Position numbers and translations under genes: made by a program
Notes under the pieces: generated by a model
Told to the model about the DNA's origin: nothing
The model's input: the letters and a program-made list of their open reading frames with translations, nothing else
The model's database searches: none
Part shown: piece by piece, positions 1 through 8,842 of the stretch
Layout of the letters: the number at the start of each line of letters is the position of its first letter
Position numbering within the stretch: the first letter of the stretch is position 1
From: Roseiarcus sp963751165
GTDB lineage: Bacteria; Pseudomonadota; Alphaproteobacteria; Rhizobiales; Beijerinckiaceae
NCBI GenBank assembly: GCA_963751165.1
Contig: CAVVTP010000019.1
Location: 124,001 to 188,000 of the forward strand
Length of the DNA: 64,000 nucleotides
Direction of reading: 5' to 3'

Positions 1-120
1 GAGGCGGACGCGGGCAGGCGAGACCGCAAAGCCGGCCCCGATCCGAAAGGGGCGCAAGGGCGCCGCGCCGCAATCCGCGCCATAGTCCAACCGAGCGATT
101 GTTCATGTTGAAATCCGTCT

Positions 121-924
121 ATGACATCCGTCCGCCGTCGCCGCTGCTGTTCGCCATCGAGTTCGCGCGGGGTCCTTGGCATCCCGAATCTCCTTGCCGC
201 CGCGCCCTTCCTGGCGACGGCGCCGCGCGGCTTCCCGCAACCGGTCATCGTTCTGCCCGGGATGGGCGGCGGCGATCACTCGACGGTCGCGATCCGGCGC
301 TATCTGAAGTTCCTTGGCTATCAGGCGCATGGCTGGAACCGCGGACGCAACGTCCGGCCGGCCGGGGCCGATCTGCCGGCGGTCGCGGCTCAGATCCGCA
401 CGCTGCACGGGATGACGGGCATGCCGGTCAGCCTCGTCGGCTGGAGCCGCGGTGGCATCATTGCCCGCGAGGCGACCCGCCTAGCGCCAGAGGCCGTGCG
501 CATGGTGATCACCCTCGGCAGCCCCTTCGCCGTACCGGCGGCAACCAACGTCATGTCCGCCTGGCGGCTCATCACTGGCGAAAAATTCCTGGCGCCTTCT
601 GCCGAGCAGGTTCGCCAGCTCGCGCTGCCGCTGCCGGTCCCGAGCACGTCGATCTACAGCCGCACGGACGGCGTGTGCGCCTGGCAGGCCTGCCTGGAAG
701 TCGAGGGTCCGCAGCGTGAGAACGTCGAAGTCCGCGGCGCGCATATCGGGCTGGGCTTCAATCCATCCGCCTTCTGGGTCATCGCCGACCGCCTGGCCCA
801 GCCGATCGGAACCTGGAAGCCTTTCCGGCCGGGCCCGCTTGTCGCGGCCATTTTTCCACGAGCGCGACGCGCCGGGGCTGAGGTGGCAGGCGCGTCTTTG
901 CGCCGATTTCCCCACGATTCTTGA
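121..924 (+). CDS. alpha/beta hydrolase (lipase-like), copy 1
   Basis: 267-residue protein with an alpha/beta-hydrolase core. VLPGMGGGD at about residue 45 resembles an oxyanion-hole strand, GWSRGG at about 107 is the GxSxG nucleophile elbow, and ITLGSPF follows. A C-terminal GAHIGLG probably supplies the catalytic His. The architecture matches lipase/PGAP1-like esterases, which hydrolyse ester substrates that cannot be named from sequence. The N-terminus is Arg-rich, followed by an Ala/Leu stretch that could be a weak membrane or export signal. The start is uncertain: other in-frame starts are possible and no strong ribosome site is seen. A paralogue lies on the opposite strand at 2652-3485 with the same motifs, and the two flank an acyl-CoA synthetase gene, suggesting a lipid-related role (inference). 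Confidence 0.8.
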   Translation: MTSVRRRRCCSPSSSRGVLGIPNLLAAAPFLATAPRGFPQPVIVLPGMGGGDHSTVAIRRYLKFLGYQAHGWNRGRNVRPAGADLPAVAAQIRTLHGMTGMPVSLVGWSRGGIIAREATRLAPEAVRMVITLGSPFAVPAATNVMSAWRLITGEKFLAPSAEQVRQLALPLPVPSTSIYSRTDGVCAWQACLEVEGPQRENVEVRGAHIGLGFNPSAFWVIADRLAQPIGTWKPFRPGPLVAAIFPRARRAGAEVAGASLRRFPHDS

Positions 925-989
925 CCCGCATCAACGCGCTGCGCACCGGGCGGGATAAAGAGAACGTCGAAACACGGGGAGGCAGCGTC

Positions 990-2638
990 ATGCCCGATCA
1001 AGATCATTCCGCCGACGCGTCGTCGGCCTACGCCTATCCTTTGCTCATCAAGCACCTACTGCGCCGATGATGCGCGCTCCTGACCAGGAGATCGTGTATC
1101 GCGACCTGAGGCGGCGCACCTATCGGGAGTTTCGCGAGCGCGTCGGACGGCTCGCGAGCGGGCTCAACAAGATCGGGGTCGACCAAGGCGGACGTCGTCG
1201 CCATCCTCGAATGGGACAGTGACCGCTATCACGAGTACTACTTCGCCATTCCGATGATGGGCGCGGTGATGCAGACGGTCAACGTCAGCCTTACCCCGGA
1301 AGACATCGCCTACACGATCAACGACACCTGCGCGACGACGGTGCTGTTCAACGCCGACTTCCTGCCGCTAATGGAGAAGCTGAAGGACCATCTGAAGGCC
1401 GTCAAGAATTACGTGCTCATGCACGACCGGCCCGAGCCGCCGCAGACGGATTTCCCGATCAACAGCGAATACGAGGCGCTGCTGTCGCTCGGCTCGCAAT
1501 ACCTCCCGTTTCCGGATTTCGACGAGAATGCCTGGGCGACGGTTTTCCATACGACCGGAACGACGGGACGGCCGAAGGGAGTCCATTTCAGCCATCGCCA
1601 GATGGTGGTGCATACCCTGACGGGGCTCGTCGAATATGGCCTGCCGCCGATCCACGGTCGCTTCCACCGCGACGACGTCTACATGCCGATGACGCCCATG
1701 TTCCACGTGCACGCCTGGGGCTGTCCATACAAGGCCACGCTCTCGGGCTGCAAGATCGTGTTCGCGGGGCGTTACACGCCGGAGATCTTCCTGAAGCTGA
1801 TCGCAACCGAGAAGGTGACCTTCACCCATTGCGTGCCGACCATCCTGCAGATGCTGCTTTCGGCGCCGGGAAGCGACAAGGTCGATCTTTCCGGCCTGAA
1901 GATGATCGTTGGCGGCTCTGCATTGCCGCCCGCGCTGGCCCGGGCGGCGTTGGCCCGCGGCATGGACGTCTTTTCGGCCTACGGCCAGTCGGAGTCCGGG
2001 CCGATGCTTACCGGCGCGCACCTGAAGTCCAAACATTTCGGCAGGGACTTCGAAGAGGAGCTGCACTACCGCACGACGGCCGGCATCGCCGCTCCGATGG
2101 TCGATCTGCGCGTCGTCGACGAGAACATGGTCGAGGTGCCGCATGACGGCCACACCGTCGGCGAGATCGTCGTCCGCGCGCCGTGGCTGACGACAGGCTA
2201 TCTCAACAATCCCGAAGCCTCCGAGGTGCTGTGGGGCGGGGGGATACCTGCACCCGGGCGACGTCGCGTCGATCGACGCGGACGGCTACGTTCGCATCGC
2301 CGACCGGCTGAAGGACATCGTCAAAAGCGGCGGCGAGTGGATCTCGTCGATCGAGCTCGAGAACGTGATCATGGAGAAGCCGGGCATCCTACGCGCGGCG
2401 GTCATTCCGATCAAGGACGTCAAGTGGGGCGAGCGGCCCCTGGCGCTGGTCATCGTCCATCCCGAACACGCCGGCAGGATCGGCGAGGACGACATCAGAA
2501 CTCCACGTCGCCTCCTATGTCGAGCGCGGCTTCGTCTCCAAAATCGCGATCCCGGAGAATGTGATCTTCGTCGCCGAGCTGCCTCTGACGTCGGTCGGCA
2601 AGGTCGACAAGAAGAAGCTGCGGGCGGACTACGTCTGA
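990..2638 (+). CDS. AMP-dependent acyl-CoA synthetase, interrupted by several frameshifts
   Basis: Fatty-acyl-CoA synthetase of the ANL superfamily: it adenylates a fatty acid and transfers it to CoA. ATG at 990 follows GGGAGG. The coding sequence then changes frame near 1065, 1185, 2240 and 2500. Joined, it reads as a normal protein of about 548 residues. Visible motifs are the P-loop-like TTGTTGRPKG at about 1550-1580, the GGSALPP and SAYGQSESGP region, a TGD-type motif (HPGDVASIDADGY) just after the 2240 break, KSGGEWISS, and the C-terminal catalytic Lys region TSVGKVDKKKL. One break is next to the G-run at 2235-2241. Four breaks could be sequencing indels or real decay. Sequence between breaks is well conserved, so I favour sequencing error but with less certainty than for single-break genes. 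Confidence 0.75.
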
Positions 2639-2651
2639 CGCTGGCGGCGTG

Positions 2652-3485
2652 TCATGGCTTCCCGGTCGCGGCCGCAGCATCGGCGGTGGCGCTGCGATGC
2701 TCCTCGCGCCTCGCCGGCTGGCGCTTTGGGTCGCAATAGACGAAGCGTCGCCAGCCGTCCCGATGGAACGGCTCCCATTGTCCTTCCGGCTGGGCGAGCC
2801 GGTCGGCGATCGCATAGAGCGCGGCCGGATGCGCGCCGAGGCCGACATGGCTCGAACTGACGACGATGTTTTCCGCCAGAATGCGCCGCGTCTCCACGCT
2901 GCAGCGCCAAGACACGACGCCGTCGCTGGCGCTCCAGATCGAGGTCGTCGGTACCGGGGGGGCGATCCGGAGCGGCCCGTGGAAATCGTGCGAGTTGATC
3001 CGATGGCCGCTGGCGAATTCGTAGAGCCGCCAGGCGTTCGTCTCGCGCGGATGGCCGGTGAACGGGGAGCCCAGCGTGATGCAGAGTCGCACCATCTCGG
3101 GCGAGTGCTTGGCGAGTTCGCGCGCATAGAGGCCGCCGAGGCTCCAGCCGATCACACTGACGGTCCGACCGTGTTCCTCATAGAGCGCGCGCAGCCTCTC
3201 GTGCGCCCGCTCGACGACGCCCTCTCTGAGCCCGAGGTTGAGGCCCTGTCCCCAGCCCGAGGGGGCGTAGCCCCGCGACCGAAGGAAACGCCGCATAAGC
3301 GCCGTGGTGGCGTCGCCGGCGGCCAGGCCCGGCAGCACCAGCACCGGATGGCCGTCGCCCCTCGGCGCCATGCTCCATACGGTCCGCATCGCGAGGGTCG
3401 CGCAATGTTCCCAGAGCGCCCTCACCTCGAGCAATTGCAGAAACAGTCCCGGGGCCGGCGGATGGCGTGGCGGTGATGCCCGCAT
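2652..3485 (-). CDS. alpha/beta hydrolase (lipase-like), copy 2
   Basis: Paralogue of the hydrolase at 121-924. It has VLPGLAAGD, a GWSLGG nucleophile elbow, ITLGSPF and a C-terminal SSHVGLG with a candidate catalytic His. It is about 277 residues from ATG at 3485. A second in-frame ATG at 3527 would add 14 residues, and the open frame extends to 3848 without obvious homology. The gene converges on the acyl-CoA synthetase, whose stop lies 14 bases away. Substrate is unknown; the pairing with a CoA ligase hints at acyl-ester turnover (inference). Confidence 0.8.
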   Translation of the reverse strand: MRASPPRHPPAPGLFLQLLEVRALWEHCATLAMRTVWSMAPRGDGHPVLVLPGLAAGDATTALMRRFLRSRGYAPSGWGQGLNLGLREGVVERAHERLRALYEEHGRTVSVIGWSLGGLYARELAKHSPEMVRLCITLGSPFTGHPRETNAWRLYEFASGHRINSHDFHGPLRIAPPVPTTSIWSASDGVVSWRCSVETRRILAENIVVSSSHVGLGAHPAALYAIADRLAQPEGQWEPFHRDGWRRFVYCDPKRQPARREEHRSATADAAAATGKP

Positions 3486-3825
3486 TGTGACGTTTCCTTG
3501 ACGATCGCCTGAATCTTTGAAAGTCATCCTATTGCCTTGTCGATTCTGGTCAAGAACGACCTTCCGACACAACGCCGCGGCGGGGGAAAACGTCGCGGAG
3601 AACTCATCCGCCGCTCTGCCTCTGTCGCCGCCGTCCCACCCGACGAAAGCCGGAATTCGCCCGTCCGATGCGACAAAGGGCCGCGTCAAACCCTGCGACA
3701 GAAGGGAATATCTAAGGCCGCGACCGCCTCGACCTTCGTCGCAGCCGTCTTGCGATTGATTTCGGAGCCGGAGGCGGAGTATCGGGGCGCGGTTGGATTT
3801 TGCGCGCTTATCGGAGGGACCCGCA
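3486..3825. other. divergent intergenic region between hydrolase and pckA
   Basis: About 340 bases between two divergent genes. I see no conserved coding sequence. The only firm element is a ribosome site (CGGAGGGA, about 3812-3819) ahead of the pckA ATG at 3826. It presumably holds promoters for both directions, but no convincing -35/-10 pair stands out. Confidence 0.4.
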
Positions 3826-5439
3826 ATGATCGAAACAGGCAGTCGCAATTCGGGCTTCGGGGCGGATCGGTTCGGGTTCCGCGATCTGGCCGGCGTCCAT
3901 TGGAATCTCCACGCGCCGAAGCTTTACGAGCACGCGTTGCAGCGGCGCGAGGCGCACATCGCCGAACACGGCCCGCTCGTCGCCGACACCGGGGTTCACA
4001 CCGGCCGCAGTCCGAAGGACAAGTTCGTCGTCCGCGACGCCAACACCAACCCGATCGTCTGGTGGGACAACAACTCCGCGATGTCGGCTGAGCATTTCGA
4101 CGCCCTGCTCGCCGATTGTCTCGCTCACGCGCAAGGCAAGACGCTGTTCGCGCAGGACCTATACGCCGGCGCGGATCCGGCCTTCCGGATCAAGGCGCGC
4201 GTCTTCACCGAATACGCCTGGCACTCCCTCTTCATCCGCAACCTGCTGATCCGGCCGCCGAGGGAGGACCTCCCGAGCTTCGCGCCCGACCTGACGATCG
4301 TCGACCTGCCGTCGTTCAGGGCGGACCCGAAGCGGCACGGGGCGCGCACCGAGACGGTGATCGCCTGCGACTTCACCCGCAAGATCATTCTGATCGGCGG
4401 CTCGAGCTACGCCGGCGAGATGAAGAAGTCGGTCTTCACCTATCTCAACTACGTCCTGCCGCCGCAGCACGTGATGCCGATGCACTGCTCGGCCAATGTC
4501 GGCGAACACGGCGACACGGCGATCTTCTTCGGCCTCTCCGGGACCGGCAAGACCACGCTCTCCGCAGATCCGAGCCGCACCCTCGTCGGCGACGACGAGC
4601 ACGGCTGGGGCAAGGGCGGGGTGTTCAATTTCGAGGGCGGCTGCTACGCCAAGGCGATCAAGCTGTCGCGCGAGGCCGAGCCCGAGATCTACTCGACCAC
4701 CGAGCGCTTCGGCACCGTGATGGAGAATGTGACGCTCGATCCCGAGCTGCGCGTGCCGGATTTCGACGACGACTCGAAGACCGAGAACACCCGCATCGCC
4801 TATCCGCTTCATTTCATCGCCAACGCGTCGTCGACAGGGCGGGCCGGACAGCCGAAGAACGTCATCATGCTGACCTGCGACGCGTTCGGCGTGTTGCCGC
4901 CGATCGCCAAGCTCGATCCGGCGCAGGCGATGTATCACTTCCTCAGCGGCTACACCGCCAAGGTCGCGGGCACGGAAAAGGGCGTCGACGAGCCGCAGGC
5001 GACGTTTTCGACCTGCTTCGGCGCGCCGTTCATGCCGCTGCACCCGACGGTCTACGGCAATCTGCTGCGCGATCTCGTCGCCCGCCACCACGTCGACTGC
5101 TGGCTCGTCAACACCGGCTGGACCGGCGGCAGGGTCGGCATCGGGCGGCGCATGCCGATCCGGGTGACCCGACGGTTGCTTTCGGCGGCGCTCGACGGTT
5201 CGCTGCAGAGGGCCGCATACAGGACGGACCCGCATTTCGGTCTTGCGGTCCCGGAGCAGGTGCCGGGCGTCGAGCCGCACGTCCTTGATCCGATCCGGAC
5301 TTGGCGGAGCAAGGGCGAATTCGCAGAAACGGCAGGTCGCCTCGTGCAAATGTTTCGCGAAAATTTCAAGAAGTTCGAGCAGCACACCGACGAGCGCGTC
5401 CGAAACGCCGCTCCGTCGCCGCGCATCTCCTTGGTCTGA
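3826..5439 (+). CDS. pckA: phosphoenolpyruvate carboxykinase (ATP)
   Basis: 537-residue cytosolic enzyme that converts oxaloacetate and ATP to PEP, CO2 and ADP, the entry step of gluconeogenesis. Landmarks in order are TGRSPKDKF near residue 62, the kinase-1 P-loop GLSGTGKTTLS near residue 237, FEGGCYAK with metal and substrate residues, and NTGWTGG with GIGRRMPI near the C-terminus. Length and order match the ATP-dependent family of bacteria rather than the GTP type. ATG at 3826 is preferred over upstream in-frame codons because of its ribosome site and the family start. The gene is intact. An IS1182 relic abuts its 3' end. Confidence 0.97.
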   Translation: MIETGSRNSGFGADRFGFRDLAGVHWNLHAPKLYEHALQRREAHIAEHGPLVADTGVHTGRSPKDKFVVRDANTNPIVWWDNNSAMSAEHFDALLADCLAHAQGKTLFAQDLYAGADPAFRIKARVFTEYAWHSLFIRNLLIRPPREDLPSFAPDLTIVDLPSFRADPKRHGARTETVIACDFTRKIILIGGSSYAGEMKKSVFTYLNYVLPPQHVMPMHCSANVGEHGDTAIFFGLSGTGKTTLSADPSRTLVGDDEHGWGKGGVFNFEGGCYAKAIKLSREAEPEIYSTTERFGTVMENVTLDPELRVPDFDDDSKTENTRIAYPLHFIANASSTGRAGQPKNVIMLTCDAFGVLPPIAKLDPAQAMYHFLSGYTAKVAGTEKGVDEPQATFSTCFGAPFMPLHPTVYGNLLRDLVARHHVDCWLVNTGWTGGRVGIGRRMPIRVTRRLLSAALDGSLQRAAYRTDPHFGLAVPEQVPGVEPHVLDPIRTWRSKGEFAETAGRLVQMFRENFKKFEQHTDERVRNAAPSPRISLV

Positions 5440-5988
5440 GCCTACTGCTCGTCGCATTTTCTGCGGCGTCGCCCTCGTGGAGGCGGAGGTAATCGGCCAG
5501 CCGCTCGTCGGCCGCCTTGATGAATTTCTCCAGCAAATTGCGGGTGACGTTTCGATCCTTGTTGTTGACCGCCTTGATGCGGGTCCCGTCCGCCGCCAGC
5601 AGTTCGCGTCCGAACAGGTCGAGCCGCTTGCACAGCAGCATGAATTGACGAAACACCGATTTAAAGGCGGCGCGATTGTCGCGCGGAAATCGGCGATTGG
5701 TCTTGAAGTCGGGCTTCAGCGTTCGCAACTGGCATTCGGCCTCCAACCGCCTGCTCGAACGCACGCGATTGAGATAGCCGTAGATTTAGAGCTTTAACAG
5801 TTCGCCGGTGCATAGCCCGGCCGTCCCGTCGCCTTCGGCTGAACCCGCCCGAAGCCTGCCTCGACGAGATCGAGCCCATCGACGAAGGCGTCGATGAAGC
5901 GCACGGGATTGTCAGAGCCGACGTAATCGTCCACCGCCTCGGGCAGAAGCAGAAGTTGGTAGCGTTCGAAGCCGGAAATGTGCGCCAT
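5440..5988 (-). pseudogene. IS1182-family transposase remnant
   Basis: Reading from 5988 on the minus strand gives an IS1182-type N-terminus (MAHISGFERYQLLLLP, then VDDYVGSDNPVRFIDAFVD and KATGRPGY). After a frame change near 5805 it continues with IYGYLNRVRSSRRLEAEC, LRTLKPDFKT, RDNRAAFKSVFRQF and LLAADGTRIKAVNNKDRN. A short segment between EAEC and LRTLKPDF normally present is missing, and homology stops at the end of pckA, so the catalytic C-terminal half is gone. No terminal inverted repeat pair could be defined. This is a dead, truncated insertion sequence. Confidence 0.85.
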
Positions 5989-6165
5989 ACGCGATTCTAA
6001 TATAGCGCCGGCTGTTTGTGAATCCCGTCAGGCCGAGTTTTCGCACGGTCTGGTGGCTTTTTGCACCGCTTGACGCCGAGATCAAGCTGGATGCAGGCGC
6101 TGCCGGATCCTGATCATCGATGGCAAGGGGGGCTCGGCGAGCCGCAATCGAAATGTGATCCGAAG

Positions 6166-6181
6166 TGTGACGTACGTCACA
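6166..6181. promoter_or_regulatory. perfect CRP/FNR-type palindrome
   Basis: TGTGACGTACGTCACA is a perfect 16-base inverted repeat with the TGTGA-N6-TCACA layout of the CRP family operator. It lies about 90 bases upstream of a small ORF at 6270. The binding regulator cannot be named from the site alone. Confidence 0.55.
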
Positions 6182-6269
6182 GCACATTCTTTGGAGGTGG
6201 CGGATGGTTTGGGCAGTGGCGCGCCGCCGCGCCGTACTTCGACGGCGTGCTATCTGAAAGGGGAAACAG

Positions 6270-6470
6270 ATGGAACTTGCTTCTACAGGCCAAGAGACTC
6301 TCAGCTGCGCCGATGGATTCCGGCGCAACTCGCAGCGTAACTCCTCTCTCGCGTCTCCTGAGGAGGGGTGTGAGCTGGTGCGAGCATTTCTGCGTGTCCA
6401 GCGAGGAGACCTTCGCGAACAGGTAATCAGGTTAGTTGAGGAGATATTGCGGCGTCAGGACGTCAACTAG
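6270..6470 (+). CDS. small hypothetical protein (66 aa)
   Basis: 66-codon ORF starting at an ATG preceded by GAAAGGGGAAAC, a plausible ribosome site. The C-terminal half, GCELVRAFLRVQRGDLREQVIRLVEEI, split here as GCELVRAFLR and DLREQVIRLVEEI, looks like a two-helix amphipathic segment of the kind found at the end of some small regulators. I do not recognise a named family. A perfect CRP-type palindrome lies upstream. Downstream is the 3' end of the convergent kinase gene at 6589. Confidence 0.45.
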   Translation: MELASTGQETLSCADGFRRNSQRNSSLASPEEGCELVRAFLRVQRGDLREQVIRLVEEILRRQDVN

Positions 6471-6588
6471 TGCAACCGAGAGAGGCGGCACACGAGCCTC
6501 CGCACCGTGGAGAACGGCTGGGGAACGGTAAAATGCTGGCTTGGCTTCACCAGGTGGCCGGGCTCGTTCAGGCTGGGCAATTGCATCC

Positions 6589-7671
6589 CTATGATCTGTT
6601 CGTATGGAGCGGGACGCTCGCAACAAAGGTCGAGCCCTGGTCGATGCGGCTCGTGATAGTCAGCTTCCCGCGATGGCGGGTCAGGATGTGCTTGACGATC
6701 GCGAGGCCGAGGCCGGTGCCGTTCTTGGCACGGCTTTGCGTGGCGTCCACGCGATAGAAGCGCTCGGTGAGGCGTGGCAGATGTTCGGGCGCAATGCCAT
6801 AGCCGTAGTCTCGCACCGTCAGGGTTGCTTCCTTTTCCGTCAATCCGACCGAGACGTCGACACGTCCGGGTTTTTCTGCGTCCGGCCGGAGTCCATATTT
6901 GATCGCGTTCTCGATCAAGTTCTCGGCCACCCGGAGCAACTCGTCGCGATCGCCGGCGACCAGCACCGGGTCCGATGCGCTCATGCGGATCTCGACCTCG
7001 AGGTCTTTGGCCATCGGGGTGAGCGCATCGACGACGCTGCGCGCCGTCTGGGCGAGGTCGACGGTCGACTCGGGCCGAACATGCTGTTTCTGCTCGATGC
7101 GCGAAAGCGAGAGCAGGTCCTCGATCAGGCGGGCCATCCGCCGGCCCTGTTCGCGCATAATGGCGAGAAACCGGTCGCGCGCTTTGGCGTCGTCTCTGGC
7201 TGAGCCCTGCAGCGTCTCGATGAAGCCGAGGAGCGAGGCGAGCGGGGTGCGCAATTCGTGGCTGGCGTTGGCGATGAAGTCGACGCGCATGCGCTCCGCC
7301 CGCCTGAGCTCAGTCAGATCCCGCAGCGTGAGCAGGGTCGCCACCACCTGGTTGTCAGCGGTCGCGAGCGGGGCGACGCAAACGTCGAACAATCGCTCGA
7401 CAGGCACCCGCTCCCTCCATTGAACCCGTTCGACGTCGCCGCTCGCCATCACGCGGCGCCGCGCGTCCACCACATCGGGCGCCCGCAGCGCCATGACAAG
7501 CGGATCGCCGACTTTCAGCCCCGGCAACAGACGAAGCGCCGGCTGGTTGGCCGCGGCCGCGCGTCCGTCCGGCCCGACGATCACTGCCGGCTCCGGCATG
7601 GCCTCGATGAGCTTGGCCGCGAACGCCGAGAGGATCAGGGTCTCGAGTTGGGCGGCTTCCGCGTCGCTCAT
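6589..7671 (-). CDS. PhoR-like sensor histidine kinase without membrane helices
   Basis: 360-residue kinase: a PAS-like N-terminal domain (PEPAVIVGPDGRAAAANQPA, about residues 25-45) is followed by a HisKA dimerisation domain with the phospho-acceptor H-box FIANASHELRTPLASLLGF, then an HATPase domain with N box ENLIENAIKYG, G1 DYGYGIAPEHL, F box RFYRVD and G2 GTGLGLAIVKHIL. This layout is that of PhoR-type phosphate sensor kinases. From ATG at 7671 there is no hydrophobic helix, unlike typical PhoR. The open frame continues upstream but overlaps the ybhN-like gene, so 7671 is the sensible start. It begins 11 bases after the ybhN-like stop, so the two are probably co-transcribed. No response regulator is adjacent. 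Confidence 0.88.
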   Translation of the reverse strand: MSDAEAAQLETLILSAFAAKLIEAMPEPAVIVGPDGRAAAANQPALRLLPGLKVGDPLVMALRAPDVVDARRRVMASGDVERVQWRERVPVERLFDVCVAPLATADNQVVATLLTLRDLTELRRAERMRVDFIANASHELRTPLASLLGFIETLQGSARDDAKARDRFLAIMREQGRRMARLIEDLLSLSRIEQKQHVRPESTVDLAQTARSVVDALTPMAKDLEVEIRMSASDPVLVAGDRDELLRVAENLIENAIKYGLRPDAEKPGRVDVSVGLTEKEATLTVRDYGYGIAPEHLPRLTERFYRVDATQSRAKNGTGLGLAIVKHILTRHRGKLTITSRIDQGSTFVASVPLHTNRS

Positions 7672-7682
7672 CCGAAGAGCCG

Positions 7683-8750
7683 CTAATCGTCCGATGGCGC
7701 CGACATGGCCTCGCGGATCGACCGCCAGCGCCGCATCGCCTCGACCCCCCCAAGGAGCGCCATCGCGCAAATGAAGGGCGCCACGTAATAGATACCGCGG
7801 AAAAGCAGCAGGGAGGCGAGCACCGCGTTGCTGTTGCCGCCAACTCCCTGCAGAATGGTCGCCTCGAAGACGCCGAGGCCACCGGGCGAGTGACTGGCGA
7901 TGCCGAGCATGGCTGCCACCGAATAGAGCGTTGCGAAAGTCGGGTAACCGATCCCCGAGCCCTTCGGCAGAAGGACGTACAGCGCGGCGGAGGCCGAGCA
8001 AACGTCGATGACTCCGAGCGCCATCTGCCCCAAGGTGAGGAAAGGCCCCGGCAGCCTGAAATTGCCGAAGATCGGGGCGCGCCGCCAGCGCATGCTGCCG
8101 ACCCAGCCGAGATAAACAATCAACGCGGTTATCGCGCCGAGCCCGATAAGGCGATTGGCGAGCGGGTTGAAGTGATCGATATCCGCCACAGCGTCGGACG
8201 CAAATATAAAGCCGACGCCGACGATAAAGCCCATGCCGAGCCAGAAGGTGACGCCGGCAACGACGGTGAGACTCGCGACCTTCCCCGCCGTCAGACCGGC
8301 CGGCGCATAGAGCCAGTAGCGAACAGCCCCGCCCGTCACGAGGGGAAAGCCCAACGTGAACGAAACAGCATAGCTCGCAAATGACGCGAGCGCAGTCAGC
8401 CAATAGGGAACTTTGATCCCGAGGTGCTTCAACGCGAGACCGTCGTAGCCTGTCAGCGCCAGATAGCTCAGGGCGGTGAAGCCGAAAGCGAGCATAATCT
8501 GATCGCCGCCCGTCGCCGCGATCGCCGCCTTGAACCGGTTGACGTCGATGTGCAGCAGCGTTCGCGCGAAGATCGCAAGACAGACGGCGACGATGAGGGC
8601 GCTCGCGGCAAGCCCGAGACGCCGCAGCGTTCGGCGATGGCGCGTTACCGCCGCGATCAGACGCGCAACCAAACTGTCGGGATCCGGGGGGCGCGGCGTG
8701 CTGCCGGACGTCCGGTTCGAGGCCGGGCGTCGCTCCTGCACCTGCACCAT
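7683..8750 (-). CDS. YbhN/UPF0104-type integral membrane protein
   Basis: 355-residue polytopic membrane protein with about eight hydrophobic helices. Characteristic stretches are LTGYDGLALKHLG, ASYAVSFTLGFPLVTGGAVRYWLY and SHSPGGLGVFEATIL (given in pieces: SYAVSFTLGFPLVTGGAVR, HSPGGLGVFEATIL). These are hallmarks of the lysylphosphatidylglycerol-synthase transmembrane/UPF0104 family. It lacks the soluble MprF-type C-terminal transferase domain, so it is not a full synthase; YbhN-only proteins have poorly defined roles in the envelope. The stop is 11 bases ahead of the PhoR-like kinase start, suggesting one transcript. Confidence 0.85.
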   Translation of the reverse strand: MVQVQERRPASNRTSGSTPRPPDPDSLVARLIAAVTRHRRTLRRLGLAASALIVAVCLAIFARTLLHIDVNRFKAAIAATGGDQIMLAFGFTALSYLALTGYDGLALKHLGIKVPYWLTALASFASYAVSFTLGFPLVTGGAVRYWLYAPAGLTAGKVASLTVVAGVTFWLGMGFIVGVGFIFASDAVADIDHFNPLANRLIGLGAITALIVYLGWVGSMRWRRAPIFGNFRLPGPFLTLGQMALGVIDVCSASAALYVLLPKGSGIGYPTFATLYSVAAMLGIASHSPGGLGVFEATILQGVGGNSNAVLASLLLFRGIYYVAPFICAMALLGGVEAMRRWRSIREAMSAPSDD

Positions 8751-8842
8751 GCCTTATTCCTGTTGACCTGGCGCCGCCTATAGGCCCTCAGCCGACGCCG
8801 CGCAAGCTGTTAATTACCTTCATCTTTTGTTTGAACAACAGG

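Noticed and set aside
4159..5457. 432-codon minus-strand frame opposite pckA
   Set aside because: Shadow of pckA without any recognisable domain.
8153..8403. Upstream extension of the PhoR-like kinase frame to 8403
   Set aside because: The extension lies inside the ybhN-like gene and is Arg-rich without kinase or membrane features.
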